A stretch of 64,000 nucleotides of DNA from an uncultured Flavobacteriaceae bacterium (GCA_938011315.1 CALLUG010000022.1:37428-101427); one strand, 5' to 3'. Positions 16,852-26,098 are shown, counted from the first letter of the stretch. Notes: generated by a model from the sequence alone, not told the origin. Numbers and translations are program-made.

Positions 16852-19188
16852 ATGACTTTAAAGTTTTTCTTTTCTTTTCTTTTATATAGTAGCTTAGTCA
16901 CAATTTCTTTTGCATTTCAATCTAAAGACTACTCCTTAGAGTCAAAGCCCAGCAAATTTACAGTATCAAACAAATCTATACATTTGCACTTAAATAAGAC
17001 AACTTATATTACCGGTGAAAATATTTGGTTTAGAGCTTATATTTATGATAGAAATAAAAATATTATATCGACTAGCAATCATCACCTAAACGTTGAATTA
17101 TTTAACCAAGAAAGAAAAAAGATTGGTAATAAGGTAATTCCATTTATACAAGGTAAGTCTCACGGTCATTTTAAACTTAACGACACTATTCGTTCTGGTA
17201 ATTATTATATACGCGCATTTATTCCGGAAATGAATACACATCGCTTTGACGAATCATTTAATAAAGAAATACAAATTTTAAACCTATCCGAAACCGTATT
17301 TAATAAAAATACCGTATTTAAAAATGTAAAGTACGACATTCAAGTACTTCCCGAAGGAGGACATTTAGTTAATGGAATTTTGAATACTTGTGGCGTAAAG
17401 ACACTCGATCAAAATGGTTTTTCTGTAATACCCCATACTATGGTATTGGTTGATGAAGAGAATAAAGTTATTACTAATATTCATAATAATGATTTTGGTC
17501 ATGGCAAATTTTCCTTTGTTCCTAACGCAAACAAAAGCTACTTTGTGAAAATTCAAATAAACGAAAAGTCTTTTAAACAAAAATTGCCAAAAGCTAAAGA
17601 CAAAGGTATTGTTATGAATATTAATCATAATTACAAAAAAAATCAGGTTCTATTAACGATAAACACAAATTTAGACAGCTCTGTATTGGCTCTTAAAGAA
17701 AAATGGAATTTAGTTATCAGAAAAGATAATCAACTAAGAGAAATTGCTATAGAACCAAAAGAGAACACTTTTCAATATAATATAGCGCTCCCTTATAATG
17801 TACTTTTTCCTGGGGTTAATACTGTAACACTGCTAAATCATCAAATCCCGACAATAGAAAGGCAATTGTTTGTTTATAAGAATCTTAATAATATTCAATT
17901 TGCTAACTCAAATCTTTTAAAAACAGAAGATTCAATTGAATTTAATCTTTCCTTAAAAAACAACAAAACCCTTAAAGGGAATTATAGCATCTCTATTTTA
18001 CCCAAGCAAACCATTGCAAATAACAATAGAGAAACAATTTATAATTCATTTTTACTAAAACCTTATATTAAAGGACATATTGAAAATTCAAACTACTACT
18101 TTCAAAACATAAGCCCAAAGGTAAAATATGATATGGATTTACTTATGCTTACTCAAGGATGGAGTAAATATAAATGGGAATTTTTAATAAAGGATGATAC
18201 CAATCAAGACAATATTTATGGTTATAGTATTTCTGGAAAAATAGTGCACAACCAACCAAAAAATAAAAATCTTAAAGTTTTATTTTTTTCTAATGAAAAT
18301 AATTTAAAACTAGTAGATGCCGACCAAAACAACGAATTTATTTTTGATAATTTAAAACTTACAACAGGAAATGAATTTGGTTTAACACTTATCAATAAAA
18401 AAGGGAAAGCGGTATCTGCTGGATTTCAATACAGAATTAAAACTAAAAATCAAAGATTTGTATTTCCCCTTATAGCAACTATTAATGATACGCACATTAA
18501 CAATAACATAATTGATTTTTACGAAAAAATAGATGAAACTGCTACTCCCGAAAAATTAGATCAAGTTGTGATAACAGCAAAAAAATTAAAAAGAGAAAAA
18601 TTATTCCCTAATTTTCTTTCAGCAAAAATAGACTCTAGTTACTATGGTTACGATACAATAAGAAATTTTATTCAATCGGTTGCTCAAGGTCTTGATATCG
18701 AAGATGATAATAGTTTTCGGAGTAGCACTGTAAATGGACAACCATACTATCCCTCAGCACATCATGCAATACCTATGAAATATATTGATGAAATATATTA
18801 CACACCGGGAAAGCCACCCACTAGAAGATTGCCTGAAGGCAAACCTCCTGTAGTCGCTATATTTCTAAAGGACAAACTTCCTGTTGCTAAATCTTTACAA
18901 AACACAAAACGCTTTAGCATTCTTAATGCTTTCAATAAAACTAAAGCTTTTTATCAGCCTCTATATAATTCCTACATTAGTAGAGATTATAATCATTTTG
19001 GAACCGTTTGGTGGTTTCCTGAAATACAATCGAACGATAAAGGAAATATTAACTTTAAAATTCCTAATAAAGACTATTCTAATGTTAAGCTATTTATTGA
19101 GGGTTATACCGAAAAAGGAAACTTAATTTCAGAAATTATTGATGTTAATTTAAAGTCTAACAAAGTAAATTCTAAATTAGAACAATAA
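16852..19188 (+). CDS. large exported MG2-like protein
   Basis: A 778-residue protein with a signal peptide (MTLKFFFSFLLYSSLVTISFAFQS). Residues about 40-140 (IHLHLNKTTYITGENIWFRAYIYD, RSGNYYIRAFI) resemble the MG2 beta-sandwich of alpha-2-macroglobulin-like proteins. A following block has VLPEGGHLVNGI, then a stretch of beta-sandwich repeats. Near residue 565 DQVVITAKKLKR followed by a plug-like segment (FIQSVAQGLDI) resembles the region after the carboxypeptidase-like domain of TonB-dependent receptors, but there is no beta-barrel. The C-terminus (GTVWWFPEIQSNDKGNINFKIP) is typical of this Bacteroidetes family. Function unknown; likely periplasmic or outer-membrane associated. A terminator follows. 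Confidence 0.7.
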   Translation: MTLKFFFSFLLYSSLVTISFAFQSKDYSLESKPSKFTVSNKSIHLHLNKTTYITGENIWFRAYIYDRNKNIISTSNHHLNVELFNQERKKIGNKVIPFIQGKSHGHFKLNDTIRSGNYYIRAFIPEMNTHRFDESFNKEIQILNLSETVFNKNTVFKNVKYDIQVLPEGGHLVNGILNTCGVKTLDQNGFSVIPHTMVLVDEENKVITNIHNNDFGHGKFSFVPNANKSYFVKIQINEKSFKQKLPKAKDKGIVMNINHNYKKNQVLLTINTNLDSSVLALKEKWNLVIRKDNQLREIAIEPKENTFQYNIALPYNVLFPGVNTVTLLNHQIPTIERQLFVYKNLNNIQFANSNLLKTEDSIEFNLSLKNNKTLKGNYSISILPKQTIANNNRETIYNSFLLKPYIKGHIENSNYYFQNISPKVKYDMDLLMLTQGWSKYKWEFLIKDDTNQDNIYGYSISGKIVHNQPKNKNLKVLFFSNENNLKLVDADQNNEFIFDNLKLTTGNEFGLTLINKKGKAVSAGFQYRIKTKNQRFVFPLIATINDTHINNNIIDFYEKIDETATPEKLDQVVITAKKLKREKLFPNFLSAKIDSSYYGYDTIRNFIQSVAQGLDIEDDNSFRSSTVNGQPYYPSAHHAIPMKYIDEIYYTPGKPPTRRLPEGKPPVVAIFLKDKLPVAKSLQNTKRFSILNAFNKTKAFYQPLYNSYISRDYNHFGTVWWFPEIQSNDKGNINFKIPNKDYSNVKLFIEGYTEKGNLISEIIDVNLKSNKVNSKLEQ

Positions 19189-19205
19189 ATACAACCTTGA
19201 GGCTT

Positions 19206-19226
19206 AAAAAAGCATTACGCTTTTTA
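19206..19226. terminator. bidirectional terminator between convergent genes
   Basis: AAAAAGC and GCTTTTT pair around ATTAC. It separates the plus-strand MG2-like gene from the minus-strand DAHP synthase gene and has A/T-runs on both sides. Confidence 0.65.
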
Positions 19227-19238
19227 ATAAATTGACAA

Positions 19239-20321
19239 TCAGTTTCTTATGATTTTTTCTTGATGACTTATAGACTCTTGATGTATAGCTTTAAAAACAC
19301 GAAGAATAAACTCTTCGCTCAGGTTTTTGCTTTCACCTTGAAGGATCATTTTTCCTAAAATCTCGTTCCAACGCTTAGCCTGTAAAACAGCAACATTTTT
19401 AGTCTTTTTTAGGCTTCCTATATGATCTGCAATTTCCATACGTTTACCCAAAACCTCTATTAGCTGGTGGTCTATAACGTCTATTTGTGTTCGAAGTGTA
19501 TTTAGTTTATTTTTAAAGTCTATTTCGTGGTCAGTTTGCTTTCTAATCTTTAAATCTTCCATAAACTTAATTAGAGTTTTTGGTTTGATTTGCTGTGCTG
19601 CATCACTCCAGGCGTTGTCGGGGTCGTGGTGAGTTTCTATCATTAGGCCATCGTAATTTAAATCTAATGCGGTTTGGCAAAGATCAAAAATAATATCACG
19701 TCGTCCTGCAATGTGTGAGGGGTCTAAAATGAGAGGTAAATCTGGGAAACGATTTTGCAAATCGATAGCAATTTGCCATTCTGGGTTGTTACGATATCTT
19801 GTTTTTTCGTAAGTTGAAAACCCTCTATGTATCACCCCTATTTTTTTTATATCTGCGGTATAAAAACGTTCTACTGCTCCTAGCCATAAAGCCAAATCTG
19901 GATTGACAGGGTTTTTTATTAACACTATTTTATCGGTTCCTTTAAGTGCGTTTGCAATATCTTGAACAATAAAAGGGCTTACTGTGGTTCTTGCACCAAT
20001 CCATAAAACATCAATATCATGCTGTAAGGCTAAGTCTACGTGGTTGGGGCTTGCAACTTCTGTTGCCGTTAGCATTCCTGTTTCTTGTTTTGCTTTTTGC
20101 AACCATTTTAAACCTAAGGCTCCTACGCCTTCAAAGTTACCTGGGCGTGTTCGTGGTTTCCATATTCCTGCACGTAATACGGTGGCATCAGTATTTTTAA
20201 GTTGATGTGCTATTTGTAATACTTGTGCTTCTGTTTCGGCACTACAGGGCCCTGCAATAACTAATGGGTGATCTAGCTTAAAGTTAGTTAACCAAGTTCC
20301 TAATTGTTTGTCGTTTTTCAT
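19239..20321 (-). CDS. bifunctional DAHP synthase / chorismate mutase
   Basis: A 360-residue fusion. Residues about 10-260 form a type I-beta DAHP synthase (PLVIAGPCSAET, VLRAGIWKPRTRPGNFEGVG, GARTTVSP, LILDPSHIAGRRDII, GLMIETHHDPDNAWSDAAQQ), condensing phosphoenolpyruvate and erythrose 4-phosphate as the first step of aromatic synthesis. Residues about 270-350 are an AroQ-type chorismate mutase (LRTQIDVIDHQLIEVLGKRMEIADHIG). The fused mutase domain may give allosteric control by prephenate, as in known fusions. It is the second gene of a minus-strand operon behind an aminotransferase, 79 bases apart. In related flavobacteria prephenate dehydrogenase usually stands between them. Confidence 0.92.
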   Translation of the reverse strand: MKNDKQLGTWLTNFKLDHPLVIAGPCSAETEAQVLQIAHQLKNTDATVLRAGIWKPRTRPGNFEGVGALGLKWLQKAKQETGMLTATEVASPNHVDLALQHDIDVLWIGARTTVSPFIVQDIANALKGTDKIVLIKNPVNPDLALWLGAVERFYTADIKKIGVIHRGFSTYEKTRYRNNPEWQIAIDLQNRFPDLPLILDPSHIAGRRDIIFDLCQTALDLNYDGLMIETHHDPDNAWSDAAQQIKPKTLIKFMEDLKIRKQTDHEIDFKNKLNTLRTQIDVIDHQLIEVLGKRMEIADHIGSLKKTKNVAVLQAKRWNEILGKMILQGESKNLSEEFILRVFKAIHQESISHQEKIIRN

Positions 20322-20400
20322 TTCAATAGTTTATTACTCTTTTTTAAGGAGCAAGGTTTTTGTAGTCGTTACTTTACATTATAAATAACTTATACAGGTT

Positions 20401-21558
20401 TTATTCTTTTTTTGTTATTCGCAGTATCGCTGCTTTTATATCTTCTGTGCTAGCACATAGAGACACTCTTATATAGCCTTCGCCATTAGTTCCAAAAATT
20501 TCGCCTGGTGCAATAAAGATATTATAATCTCTAAGAATAGTGTTTACAAATTTTTTGGACGACTCCATTGCATTAGGTAATTTTGCCCAAACAAATAAGC
20601 CTACTGTATTTGTATTATAAGTGCATTTTAGAGTATCTAATAACTGCCACACGAGTTGTTTTCTTTGTTTATATATGTCGTTTAGATTTAAGTACCATTG
20701 TGAGGAACATTCCAAAGCTTTAATGGCCCCTTCTTGAATGCTATAAAACATTCCTGAGTCGATATTACTTTTTACGTTTAGGATGTTAGCAATATAGTCT
20801 TGATTACCTAAAAGCATTCCTACGCGCCAGCCTGCCATATTAAAGGTTTTGCTTAACGAATTTAGTTCTAAACATAACTCTTTTGCACCGCGTACTTTTA
20901 AAATACTTAATGGAGAATTATTTAATATCAAACCATAAGGGTTATCATTTACGATTAAAATACCGTACTGCTTAGCAAAAGCAATTAAAGTTTCAAAAAA
21001 CTGCTGTGTTGCTGTTGCTCCTGTTGGCATATGAGGATAATTAACCCACATTAGCTTTACCTTGCTTAAGTCTGTAGCTTCTAGTCGTTTTAAATTTGGC
21101 AACCAATTATTGTGCTTATCTAGGTTATAATAGCGTGGGGTAGCCCCTACCAATTTACTAATGGCGGTGTATGTAGGGTATCCAGGGTTAGGAATAAGTA
21201 CCTCATCGCCCTGGTTAAGATACGTCATAGAAATGTGCATAACCCCTTCTTTACTGCCCATTAAGGGTAATATTTCTGTCTCGGGGTTTAAGCTAACCCC
21301 AAATTTAGTTTTATAAAACTTCGCCATTGCTTCCCTAAGCTCTAAGCGACCTTGATAAGGTTGATATTTGTGAGCATTTGTATGGCTTAAACTTTGTGTA
21401 AGTGCTGTAACGACCTCTTGAGGGGGTTGTAAATCTGGACTCCCAATGGCTAGATTAATAATAGGCTTACCTTGAGTTTTTAATAGGTTAACTTCTTTTA
21501 GCTTTTTAGAAAAATAATATTCATCAATAGTAAGTAACCTATCTGCTGTTGGTATCAT
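20401..21558 (-). CDS. pyridoxal-phosphate aminotransferase, probably aromatic
   Basis: A 385-residue fold-type I class I/II aminotransferase. Substrate and cofactor motifs: NLAIGSPDLQPP near residue 37, YQPYQGRLELREAMAKFY, NPGYPTY near residue 143, the Asn of YPHMPTGA and the Schiff-base Lys in ELNSLSKTFNMAGWRVGM near residue 235, and IRVSLC at the end. Being next to DAHP synthase/chorismate mutase suggests it makes phenylalanine or tyrosine from the keto acids. NYPHMPTGAT replaces the usual NYPNNPTG, a small oddity in the cofactor loop. It is first in the operon and is preceded by a possible attenuator. Confidence 0.88.
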   Translation of the reverse strand: MIPTADRLLTIDEYYFSKKLKEVNLLKTQGKPIINLAIGSPDLQPPQEVVTALTQSLSHTNAHKYQPYQGRLELREAMAKFYKTKFGVSLNPETEILPLMGSKEGVMHISMTYLNQGDEVLIPNPGYPTYTAISKLVGATPRYYNLDKHNNWLPNLKRLEATDLSKVKLMWVNYPHMPTGATATQQFFETLIAFAKQYGILIVNDNPYGLILNNSPLSILKVRGAKELCLELNSLSKTFNMAGWRVGMLLGNQDYIANILNVKSNIDSGMFYSIQEGAIKALECSSQWYLNLNDIYKQRKQLVWQLLDTLKCTYNTNTVGLFVWAKLPNAMESSKKFVNTILRDYNIFIAPGEIFGTNGEGYIRVSLCASTEDIKAAILRITKKE

Positions 21559-21596
21559 ATTTTTAATTCTGCTAATTGTAATTTGTACATAATGTA

Positions 21597-21628
21597 AAAA
21601 AGTCTCGACAAGATTACCGAGACTTTTT
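21597..21628 (-). terminator. terminator-like hairpin in the aminotransferase leader
   Basis: The arms AAAAAGTCTCG and CGAGACTTTTT pair perfectly around a ten-base loop; on the minus strand the structure is followed by T residues, then 35 bases to the aminotransferase ATG. An intrinsic terminator placed between promoter region and first gene is the hallmark of transcription attenuation. Confidence 0.65.
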
Positions 21629-21664
21629 GTAAATTAATAACTTAAAAAATTAATACCACAGCAT

Positions 21665-21695
21665 CTCATACTCTTTTTAGCAAAAAGAGCATAAG
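21665..21695 (-). promoter_or_regulatory. upstream hairpin of the possible aromatic attenuator
   Basis: CTCATACTCTTTTT (21665-21678) and AAAAAGAGCATAAG (21682-21695) can pair over 14 positions including two G-T wobbles, with a three-base loop. It overlaps the end of the candidate leader peptide, so ribosome position could decide whether it forms. It lies 36 bases upstream of the terminator-like hairpin in the minus-strand transcript. Confidence 0.45.
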
Positions 21696-21728
21696 CCATT
21701 TATGGTACATCATTTGCATGTTTTGCAT
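21666..21728 (-). CDS. candidate leader peptide of the aromatic operon
   Basis: A 20-codon frame ATG 21728 to TGA 21666-21668 encodes MQNMQMMYHKWLMLFLLKRV. It contains Tyr, Trp and Phe close together, and its stop lies inside the first hairpin of the leader. No Shine-Dalgarno sequence is visible, which is normal in Bacteroidetes. The frame is too short to prove by itself; the case rests on its place before two hairpins and an aromatic biosynthesis gene. Confidence 0.35.
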   Translation of the reverse strand: MQNMQMMYHKWLMLFLLKRV

Positions 21729-21833
21729 AGTGTTGCTAAGGTAATTAATAAATTGAAAAAATAAAATATTACAGCCTTTTTTTTAGTTATATACAAATTT
21801 TAAATTCTTATTTTTACCAAAACAAGCATAAAT

Positions 21834-22730
21834 ATGTCTATTAATGTAGAAAATATTAGTAAAACTTACGACACCCAAAAAGCACTTAATAAGGTATCTT
21901 TTAAGATTGAAACACCAGAGGTCGTTGGGTTTTTAGGCCCTAATGGTGCTGGGAAATCTACAATGATGAAAATTTTAACAACTTATGTTAGTGCTAATGA
22001 GGGCCATGCAGAGGTAAACGGCTTTAATATCCTAACCCAAGCCAAAGCGGTTCAAAAAAGCGTTGGGTATTTGCCAGAGCACAACCCTTTATATCCAGAA
22101 ATGTATGTTAGAGAGTATCTGCAATTTAATGCAAACATTTATGGCGTAGAAAAACAACGCATAGAGGAGGTTATTACGCTTACAGGTTTAGCCCCAGAGG
22201 CTCATAAAAAAATTGATCAACTCTCTAAAGGCTATCGTCAGCGAGTAGGCTTGGCTAATGCCTTACTGCACAATCCTGATGTTTTAATTTTGGACGAACC
22301 TACAACAGGCTTAGATCCTAACCAGTTGGTAGATATTAGAGCACTTATAAAAACTATAGGTAAAGAAAAAACGGTACTCCTATCAACACATATTATGCAA
22401 GAGGTTGAAGCAGTGTGCGATCGTGTAATTATTATTAATAAAGGTGAAATTGTTGCCGATAAAAACCTACAAAAATTACGTGAAGGTAATGCCCAAACAG
22501 TTATTGTAGAGTTTGATTACCGCGTAGAGGAAGCTTTTTTAAGACGGTTACCCAAGGCTACAGCGGTAAAAAACACTTATGGTTTTGTTTATGAAATTAC
22601 TTTCTCCGCAACTAAGGATATGCGCTCTTATGTTTTTGATTTTGCCCACGATAATCAATTAAAAATACTACAACTTAACCAAAAAAACACGAGTTTAGAA
22701 ACCTTATTTAGGGAATTAACTACAGAGTGA
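21834..22730 (+). CDS. gldA: gliding-motility type ABC transporter ATP-binding protein GldA
   Basis: A 298-residue ABC ATPase: Walker A GPNGAGKST near residue 36, Q-loop in VGYLPEHNPLYPEMYVREYL, signature LSKGYRQRVGLANALLHNP, Walker B ILDEPTTGLDP and H-loop STHIMQEVEA. The length, the YLPEHNPLYPEMYVREYL block and the C-terminal domain fit GldA, the ATPase that with GldF and GldG is needed for gliding in flavobacteria. GldF and GldG genes are not adjacent. Two bases separate its stop from the end of the convergent GIN-domain gene. Whether the host glides cannot be told from this gene alone. Confidence 0.85.
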   Translation: MSINVENISKTYDTQKALNKVSFKIETPEVVGFLGPNGAGKSTMMKILTTYVSANEGHAEVNGFNILTQAKAVQKSVGYLPEHNPLYPEMYVREYLQFNANIYGVEKQRIEEVITLTGLAPEAHKKIDQLSKGYRQRVGLANALLHNPDVLILDEPTTGLDPNQLVDIRALIKTIGKEKTVLLSTHIMQEVEAVCDRVIIINKGEIVADKNLQKLREGNAQTVIVEFDYRVEEAFLRRLPKATAVKNTYGFVYEITFSATKDMRSYVFDFAHDNQLKILQLNQKNTSLETLFRELTTE

Positions 22731-22732
22731 GC

Positions 22733-23479
22733 TTATTCAAAAATTAATCGCCCTCTAAAACGCTCTTCTACTTCAACAAAAGGTGGAGTGTTAACTAATA
22801 TAACATCGCCTACGTTTACAATACTACCTGTTACAGAGGCTTGAGGGTTTATAACAATATCATTACTAGCACGATGAAATACACTTACATCCTCTGCTAC
22901 TAAGTTTCGCCCTTCAAACCTGCTTGACCCGCCTACAAAGTTAACATTAAGCGCATTTACCATTCCTTCAATAAAGAAAAAGGAACTTCCATTAGAAACT
23001 ACTATTAGATTACTTGAATTAATTTGAAGTCTAAAATCGCCTACTGTAAAACTCCCTGGAGCGTTAAAATCTTCTGATAATAAGCTTATGTTTTCATAAT
23101 TTAAAATTCCATTCGATGAAATATCAAACTGTGTTGAGCTTCGTATTTCTGTAATATTTGGTGCTGTTACAAAAGCTCTAGTTAATCCAAAATCTCTCAC
23201 AAAGTTACAGGTATTATTATCTGTAAGCTGTAGTTGATTATCCTGTACAGTAACCTCAACATCGTTTAGTAAGTTTTCTCCTGTCTCTATTAGCACCTCA
23301 AAGTTTGGACCTTCTGTTAAGACAAGTTCTACATCGCGATTAACCAAAATTCTACTAAAAGGAATTACATCAAAGCGTTGCTGTATTATCGTTCCAGAAG
23401 TTTGAAAACAGTCGTTAGCATCTTCGCTATTACAAGCAAAACTTAGCAGTATTAAAATGCTGTATTGTATTTTTTTCAT
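22733..23479 (-). CDS. GIN-domain (DUF2807) lipoprotein
   Basis: A 248-residue lipoprotein; the lipobox is LLSFAC with acidic residues soon after (CNSEDAND), resembling the surface-export signal of Bacteroidetes lipoproteins. The body is a DUF2807 head domain made of beta-helix turns: FDVIPFSRILVNRDVELVLTEG, then EVLIETGENLLNDVEVTV and VTAPNITEIRSS. The family was described as putative autotransporter adhesin head; actual role unknown. It starts 5 bases after the upstream PagL-like gene, so both are probably one transcript. Confidence 0.8.
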   Translation of the reverse strand: MKKIQYSILILLSFACNSEDANDCFQTSGTIIQQRFDVIPFSRILVNRDVELVLTEGPNFEVLIETGENLLNDVEVTVQDNQLQLTDNNTCNFVRDFGLTRAFVTAPNITEIRSSTQFDISSNGILNYENISLLSEDFNAPGSFTVGDFRLQINSSNLIVVSNGSSFFFIEGMVNALNVNFVGGSSRFEGRNLVAEDVSVFHRASNDIVINPQASVTGSIVNVGDVILVNTPPFVEVEERFRGRLIFE

Positions 23480-23484
23480 TGTAT

Positions 23485-24606
23485 TTATAATCTAATTCCA
23501 ACGCCAAACTCAACAGCCTCTGCTCTTGCACCGTGGGCTTTTAAGGTTACTGCGCCAAATATTTTTTTTCCAAAGTAATGTTTAAAGCCTACTCGTATGT
23601 AAGTTCGACTTTCAAAATCGAATGGGTAATATACATAATATCCTAATTGTGTTACAATGGATAGTTTGTTTATAAATAATTCGTGACCTACAAATAAGCC
23701 AACGCGTTTATAATCGGCATTAGGATCTTGATTTCTTTCTGGAAAGGCTGTGCCTTCAAACAAAATAAGTTCTTCCAAAAATTTGGAAAAAAAGGCATCA
23801 ACTCCAAATTGAACTGCGCTTTTATGCGAAAGTCGTTTGTCTGCATACGCCGATAAAATATAAAATGGAAATTGACCACTACCTATAATATCACTTTCAT
23901 TAACGCCGCTTCTAAATGCAAAATTATATTTTATGGGCTCTCTATACTTTTCTTTAGCCTTATCATCTTTTATATATTCTTTGTCTTGGCTATCTAAGTT
24001 ATACGTAAGACCAACATTAAGTGCTAGGGTGTTTGTACTCCCATTAGGGGCTCTTACATTAGCATTGGAATAGTGAATTAAAGAAAGTCCTGCTTGTATT
24101 CCAAATACATTAAAAATACGTTCTTTTTTGTAATTTAATAAAATATAAGTGCTGCTTAAAATATCGGAACCAAATGCTACATTGTTCGGGTTGTTTATTT
24201 TATTAAATGGATTGGTAGTATAGGCTAACCCTTGCCCTATCCTAAAGAGTAAGTGACGTTTAAAAAAATAAAAGTTATAATGTGCATATAGTGCATAGTT
24301 GTTTCCGAGTGTTGGATTTTTTAAATTTTGAAAGCTAAAGGAAACACCATAATCTGGATAGTTGTAACGTTGTTGCCAAAGTTTTTCTCCAAAAGTCTTT
24401 TTGTTCCACCCAATAATTGTGCCTTCTGGCTGACCAGTAATTAGGCGTAAAATACTATCGTCGTGCAACGCTATAGTACCCTTAAAGTAATTAACGTCTA
24501 TAAAGGATGATTTTTGTTTTTCTTGAGAAAAACTAAAACCAAAAACTATTAAAACGCTATAGCAGATGTACTTTTTGATAAACTTAGGGAGTAAACAACA
24601 AAACAT
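23485..24606 (-). CDS. PagL-like acyloxyacyl hydrolase, outer membrane
   Basis: A 373-residue protein with a signal sequence (ICYSVLIVFGFSFSQ, about residues 14-28) and a beta-barrel-like body of alternating strands. The stretch SLIHYSNANVRAPNGSTNTLALNVGL carries the His-x-Ser of lipid A 3-O-deacylases, as in the acyloxyacyl hydrolase family common in Bacteroidetes. A role in trimming lipid A acyl chains in the outer membrane is inferred from the family. The C-terminus ends EFGVGIRL, as in outer membrane barrels. The GIN lipoprotein gene follows 5 bases downstream. Confidence 0.72.
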   Translation of the reverse strand: MFCCLLPKFIKKYICYSVLIVFGFSFSQEKQKSSFIDVNYFKGTIALHDDSILRLITGQPEGTIIGWNKKTFGEKLWQQRYNYPDYGVSFSFQNLKNPTLGNNYALYAHYNFYFFKRHLLFRIGQGLAYTTNPFNKINNPNNVAFGSDILSSTYILLNYKKERIFNVFGIQAGLSLIHYSNANVRAPNGSTNTLALNVGLTYNLDSQDKEYIKDDKAKEKYREPIKYNFAFRSGVNESDIIGSGQFPFYILSAYADKRLSHKSAVQFGVDAFFSKFLEELILFEGTAFPERNQDPNADYKRVGLFVGHELFINKLSIVTQLGYYVYYPFDFESRTYIRVGFKHYFGKKIFGAVTLKAHGARAEAVEFGVGIRL

Positions 24607-24699
24607 GGGCGCAAAAATAGAAGAATATTTATGATTGCGGTTAAACCGATAATAAGTTTTGCTTAGAGTGCTATTAATCTAAAAAAAACATGCTTTTAA

Positions 24700-25029
24700 C
24701 TACACTTCTGGTGCAATTTTTAGTTCTAATCCTTCTAGGTCTGCTGTGATTGGTATTTGGCAACTCAATCTACTCTTTTCTTTAACATTAAATGCTTCAG
24801 ATAGCATAGCCTCTTCTTCATCGTCCATTGGCTCAAGTTTGTGATTGGATATAATATAGCATTGACAAGATGCACACATTACCATCCCTCCACACACTCC
24901 AATAGTGCCCTCTGGAGCTAGCTCAAACGATCGGATTACCTCCATAAGGTTCATCCCCATATCTGTTGGTGCATTTATACTATGGGTCTTTCCGTTTCGG
25001 TCGGTTATTTTTATTTTTACATCACTCAT
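24700..25029 (-). CDS. [2Fe-2S] ferredoxin
   Basis: A 109-residue adrenodoxin-type ferredoxin. Cluster ligands are Cys46, Cys52, Cys55 and Cys90 (C-x5-C-x2-C-x34-C); an extra Cys57 is present. The loop VCGGMVMCASCQCYI and late SRLSCQIPI are typical. It carries electrons in the cytoplasm. It starts 16 bases after the flavin-dependent reductase gene, and the pair probably forms an electron chain from NADPH to an unknown acceptor. Confidence 0.9.
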   Translation of the reverse strand: MSDVKIKITDRNGKTHSINAPTDMGMNLMEVIRSFELAPEGTIGVCGGMVMCASCQCYIISNHKLEPMDDEEEAMLSEAFNVKEKSRLSCQIPITADLEGLELKIAPEV

Positions 25030-25045
25030 TTTTAACTTAGTTTTC

Positions 25046-26098
25046 CTATTCGATTGCTTTTACAACAGCTTTAGGTGCTTGTTTACGTGTGCCATCAAAA
25101 CCATCAACTCCGCTAACTGTGGTATATTTTAAAACATATTTTTTTCCTGGGTTAATAATTTTATAAGCGGCTTGACACATTAAAGTAGCTTCGTGAAATC
25201 CACAAAGAATAAGTTTTAATTTTCCTGGATATGTATTTACATCACCGATGGCAAAAACTCCTGGAATATTAGTTTGGTAGTCTAGTGTATTGTCTACCTT
25301 AATAGCGTTTTTTTCTATATCTAACCCCCAATTAGCAATTGGACCTAATTTTGGAGATAATCCAAACAGTGGCAAAAAGTTGTCAACTTGCAGCAACGAT
25401 GTTTCGTTATTTTTTTCTATAATAATACCCTCTAAGCTTTGTTTGCCTTTAAGGCCTACAACCTCAGCAGGCGTAATAAGGTTAATTTTACCTTGTGTTT
25501 TTAATTCTTGTACTTTTTCTACAGAGTCTAAAGCACCTCTAAACTCATGTCTTCGATGTATTAAGGTTACTTGGGAAGCAATATTTGTTAAAAAAATAGC
25601 CCAGTCTAAAGCAGAATCTCCACCACCAGCAATGGCTACTTTTTTGTTTTTATAAATTTCTGGATTTTTTATAAAATACGCCACCCCATTATCCTCATAC
25701 TTTTGCAAGTCATTTAACTGAGGTTTCCGAGGTTCAAAGCTACCTAATCCACCTGCTATTGCAACTACAGGTGCATGATGCTTTGTTCCTTTATTGGTGG
25801 TAACAATAAAAGTACCGTCGTTTTGTTTTTGTATCGTTTCGGCACGTTCGCCAAGTGTAAATCCTGGTTCAAACTGTTTGCCTTGCTCTAACAAATTGCG
25901 CGTTAAGTCTCCTGCTAAAATTTCTGGAAATCCTGGGATATCATAAATAGGCTTTTTAGGGTATATCTCAGAACATTGGCCGCCAGCTTGGGGTAGGGCA
26001 TCAATTAAATGACATTTTAGTTTTAATAAGCCTGCTTCAAAAACAGTAAATAATCCTGTTGGGCCTGCTCCAATTATTAATATATCGGTTTTTATCAT
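25046..26098 (-). CDS. ferredoxin-NADP reductase-like flavoprotein (thioredoxin-reductase type)
   Basis: A 350-residue FAD/NAD(P) oxidoreductase when started at ATG 26098 (MIKTDILIIGAGPTGLF); the frame reaches 26131 but the added residues precede the FAD loop and are not needed. FAD site GAGPTGL near residue 9, then DALPQAGGQCSEIYPKKPIYDIPGFPE, a NAD(P) site IAGGGDSALDWA near residue 155, and AIGDVNTYPGKLKLILCGFHEA at the end. The thioredoxin reductase redox CxxC is missing, as in the ferredoxin-NADP reductases of Bacillus YumC type. The next gene is a [2Fe-2S] ferredoxin, its likely partner. Confidence 0.88.
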   Translation of the reverse strand: MIKTDILIIGAGPTGLFTVFEAGLLKLKCHLIDALPQAGGQCSEIYPKKPIYDIPGFPEILAGDLTRNLLEQGKQFEPGFTLGERAETIQKQNDGTFIVTTNKGTKHHAPVVAIAGGLGSFEPRKPQLNDLQKYEDNGVAYFIKNPEIYKNKKVAIAGGGDSALDWAIFLTNIASQVTLIHRRHEFRGALDSVEKVQELKTQGKINLITPAEVVGLKGKQSLEGIIIEKNNETSLLQVDNFLPLFGLSPKLGPIANWGLDIEKNAIKVDNTLDYQTNIPGVFAIGDVNTYPGKLKLILCGFHEATLMCQAAYKIINPGKKYVLKYTTVSGVDGFDGTRKQAPKAVVKAIE

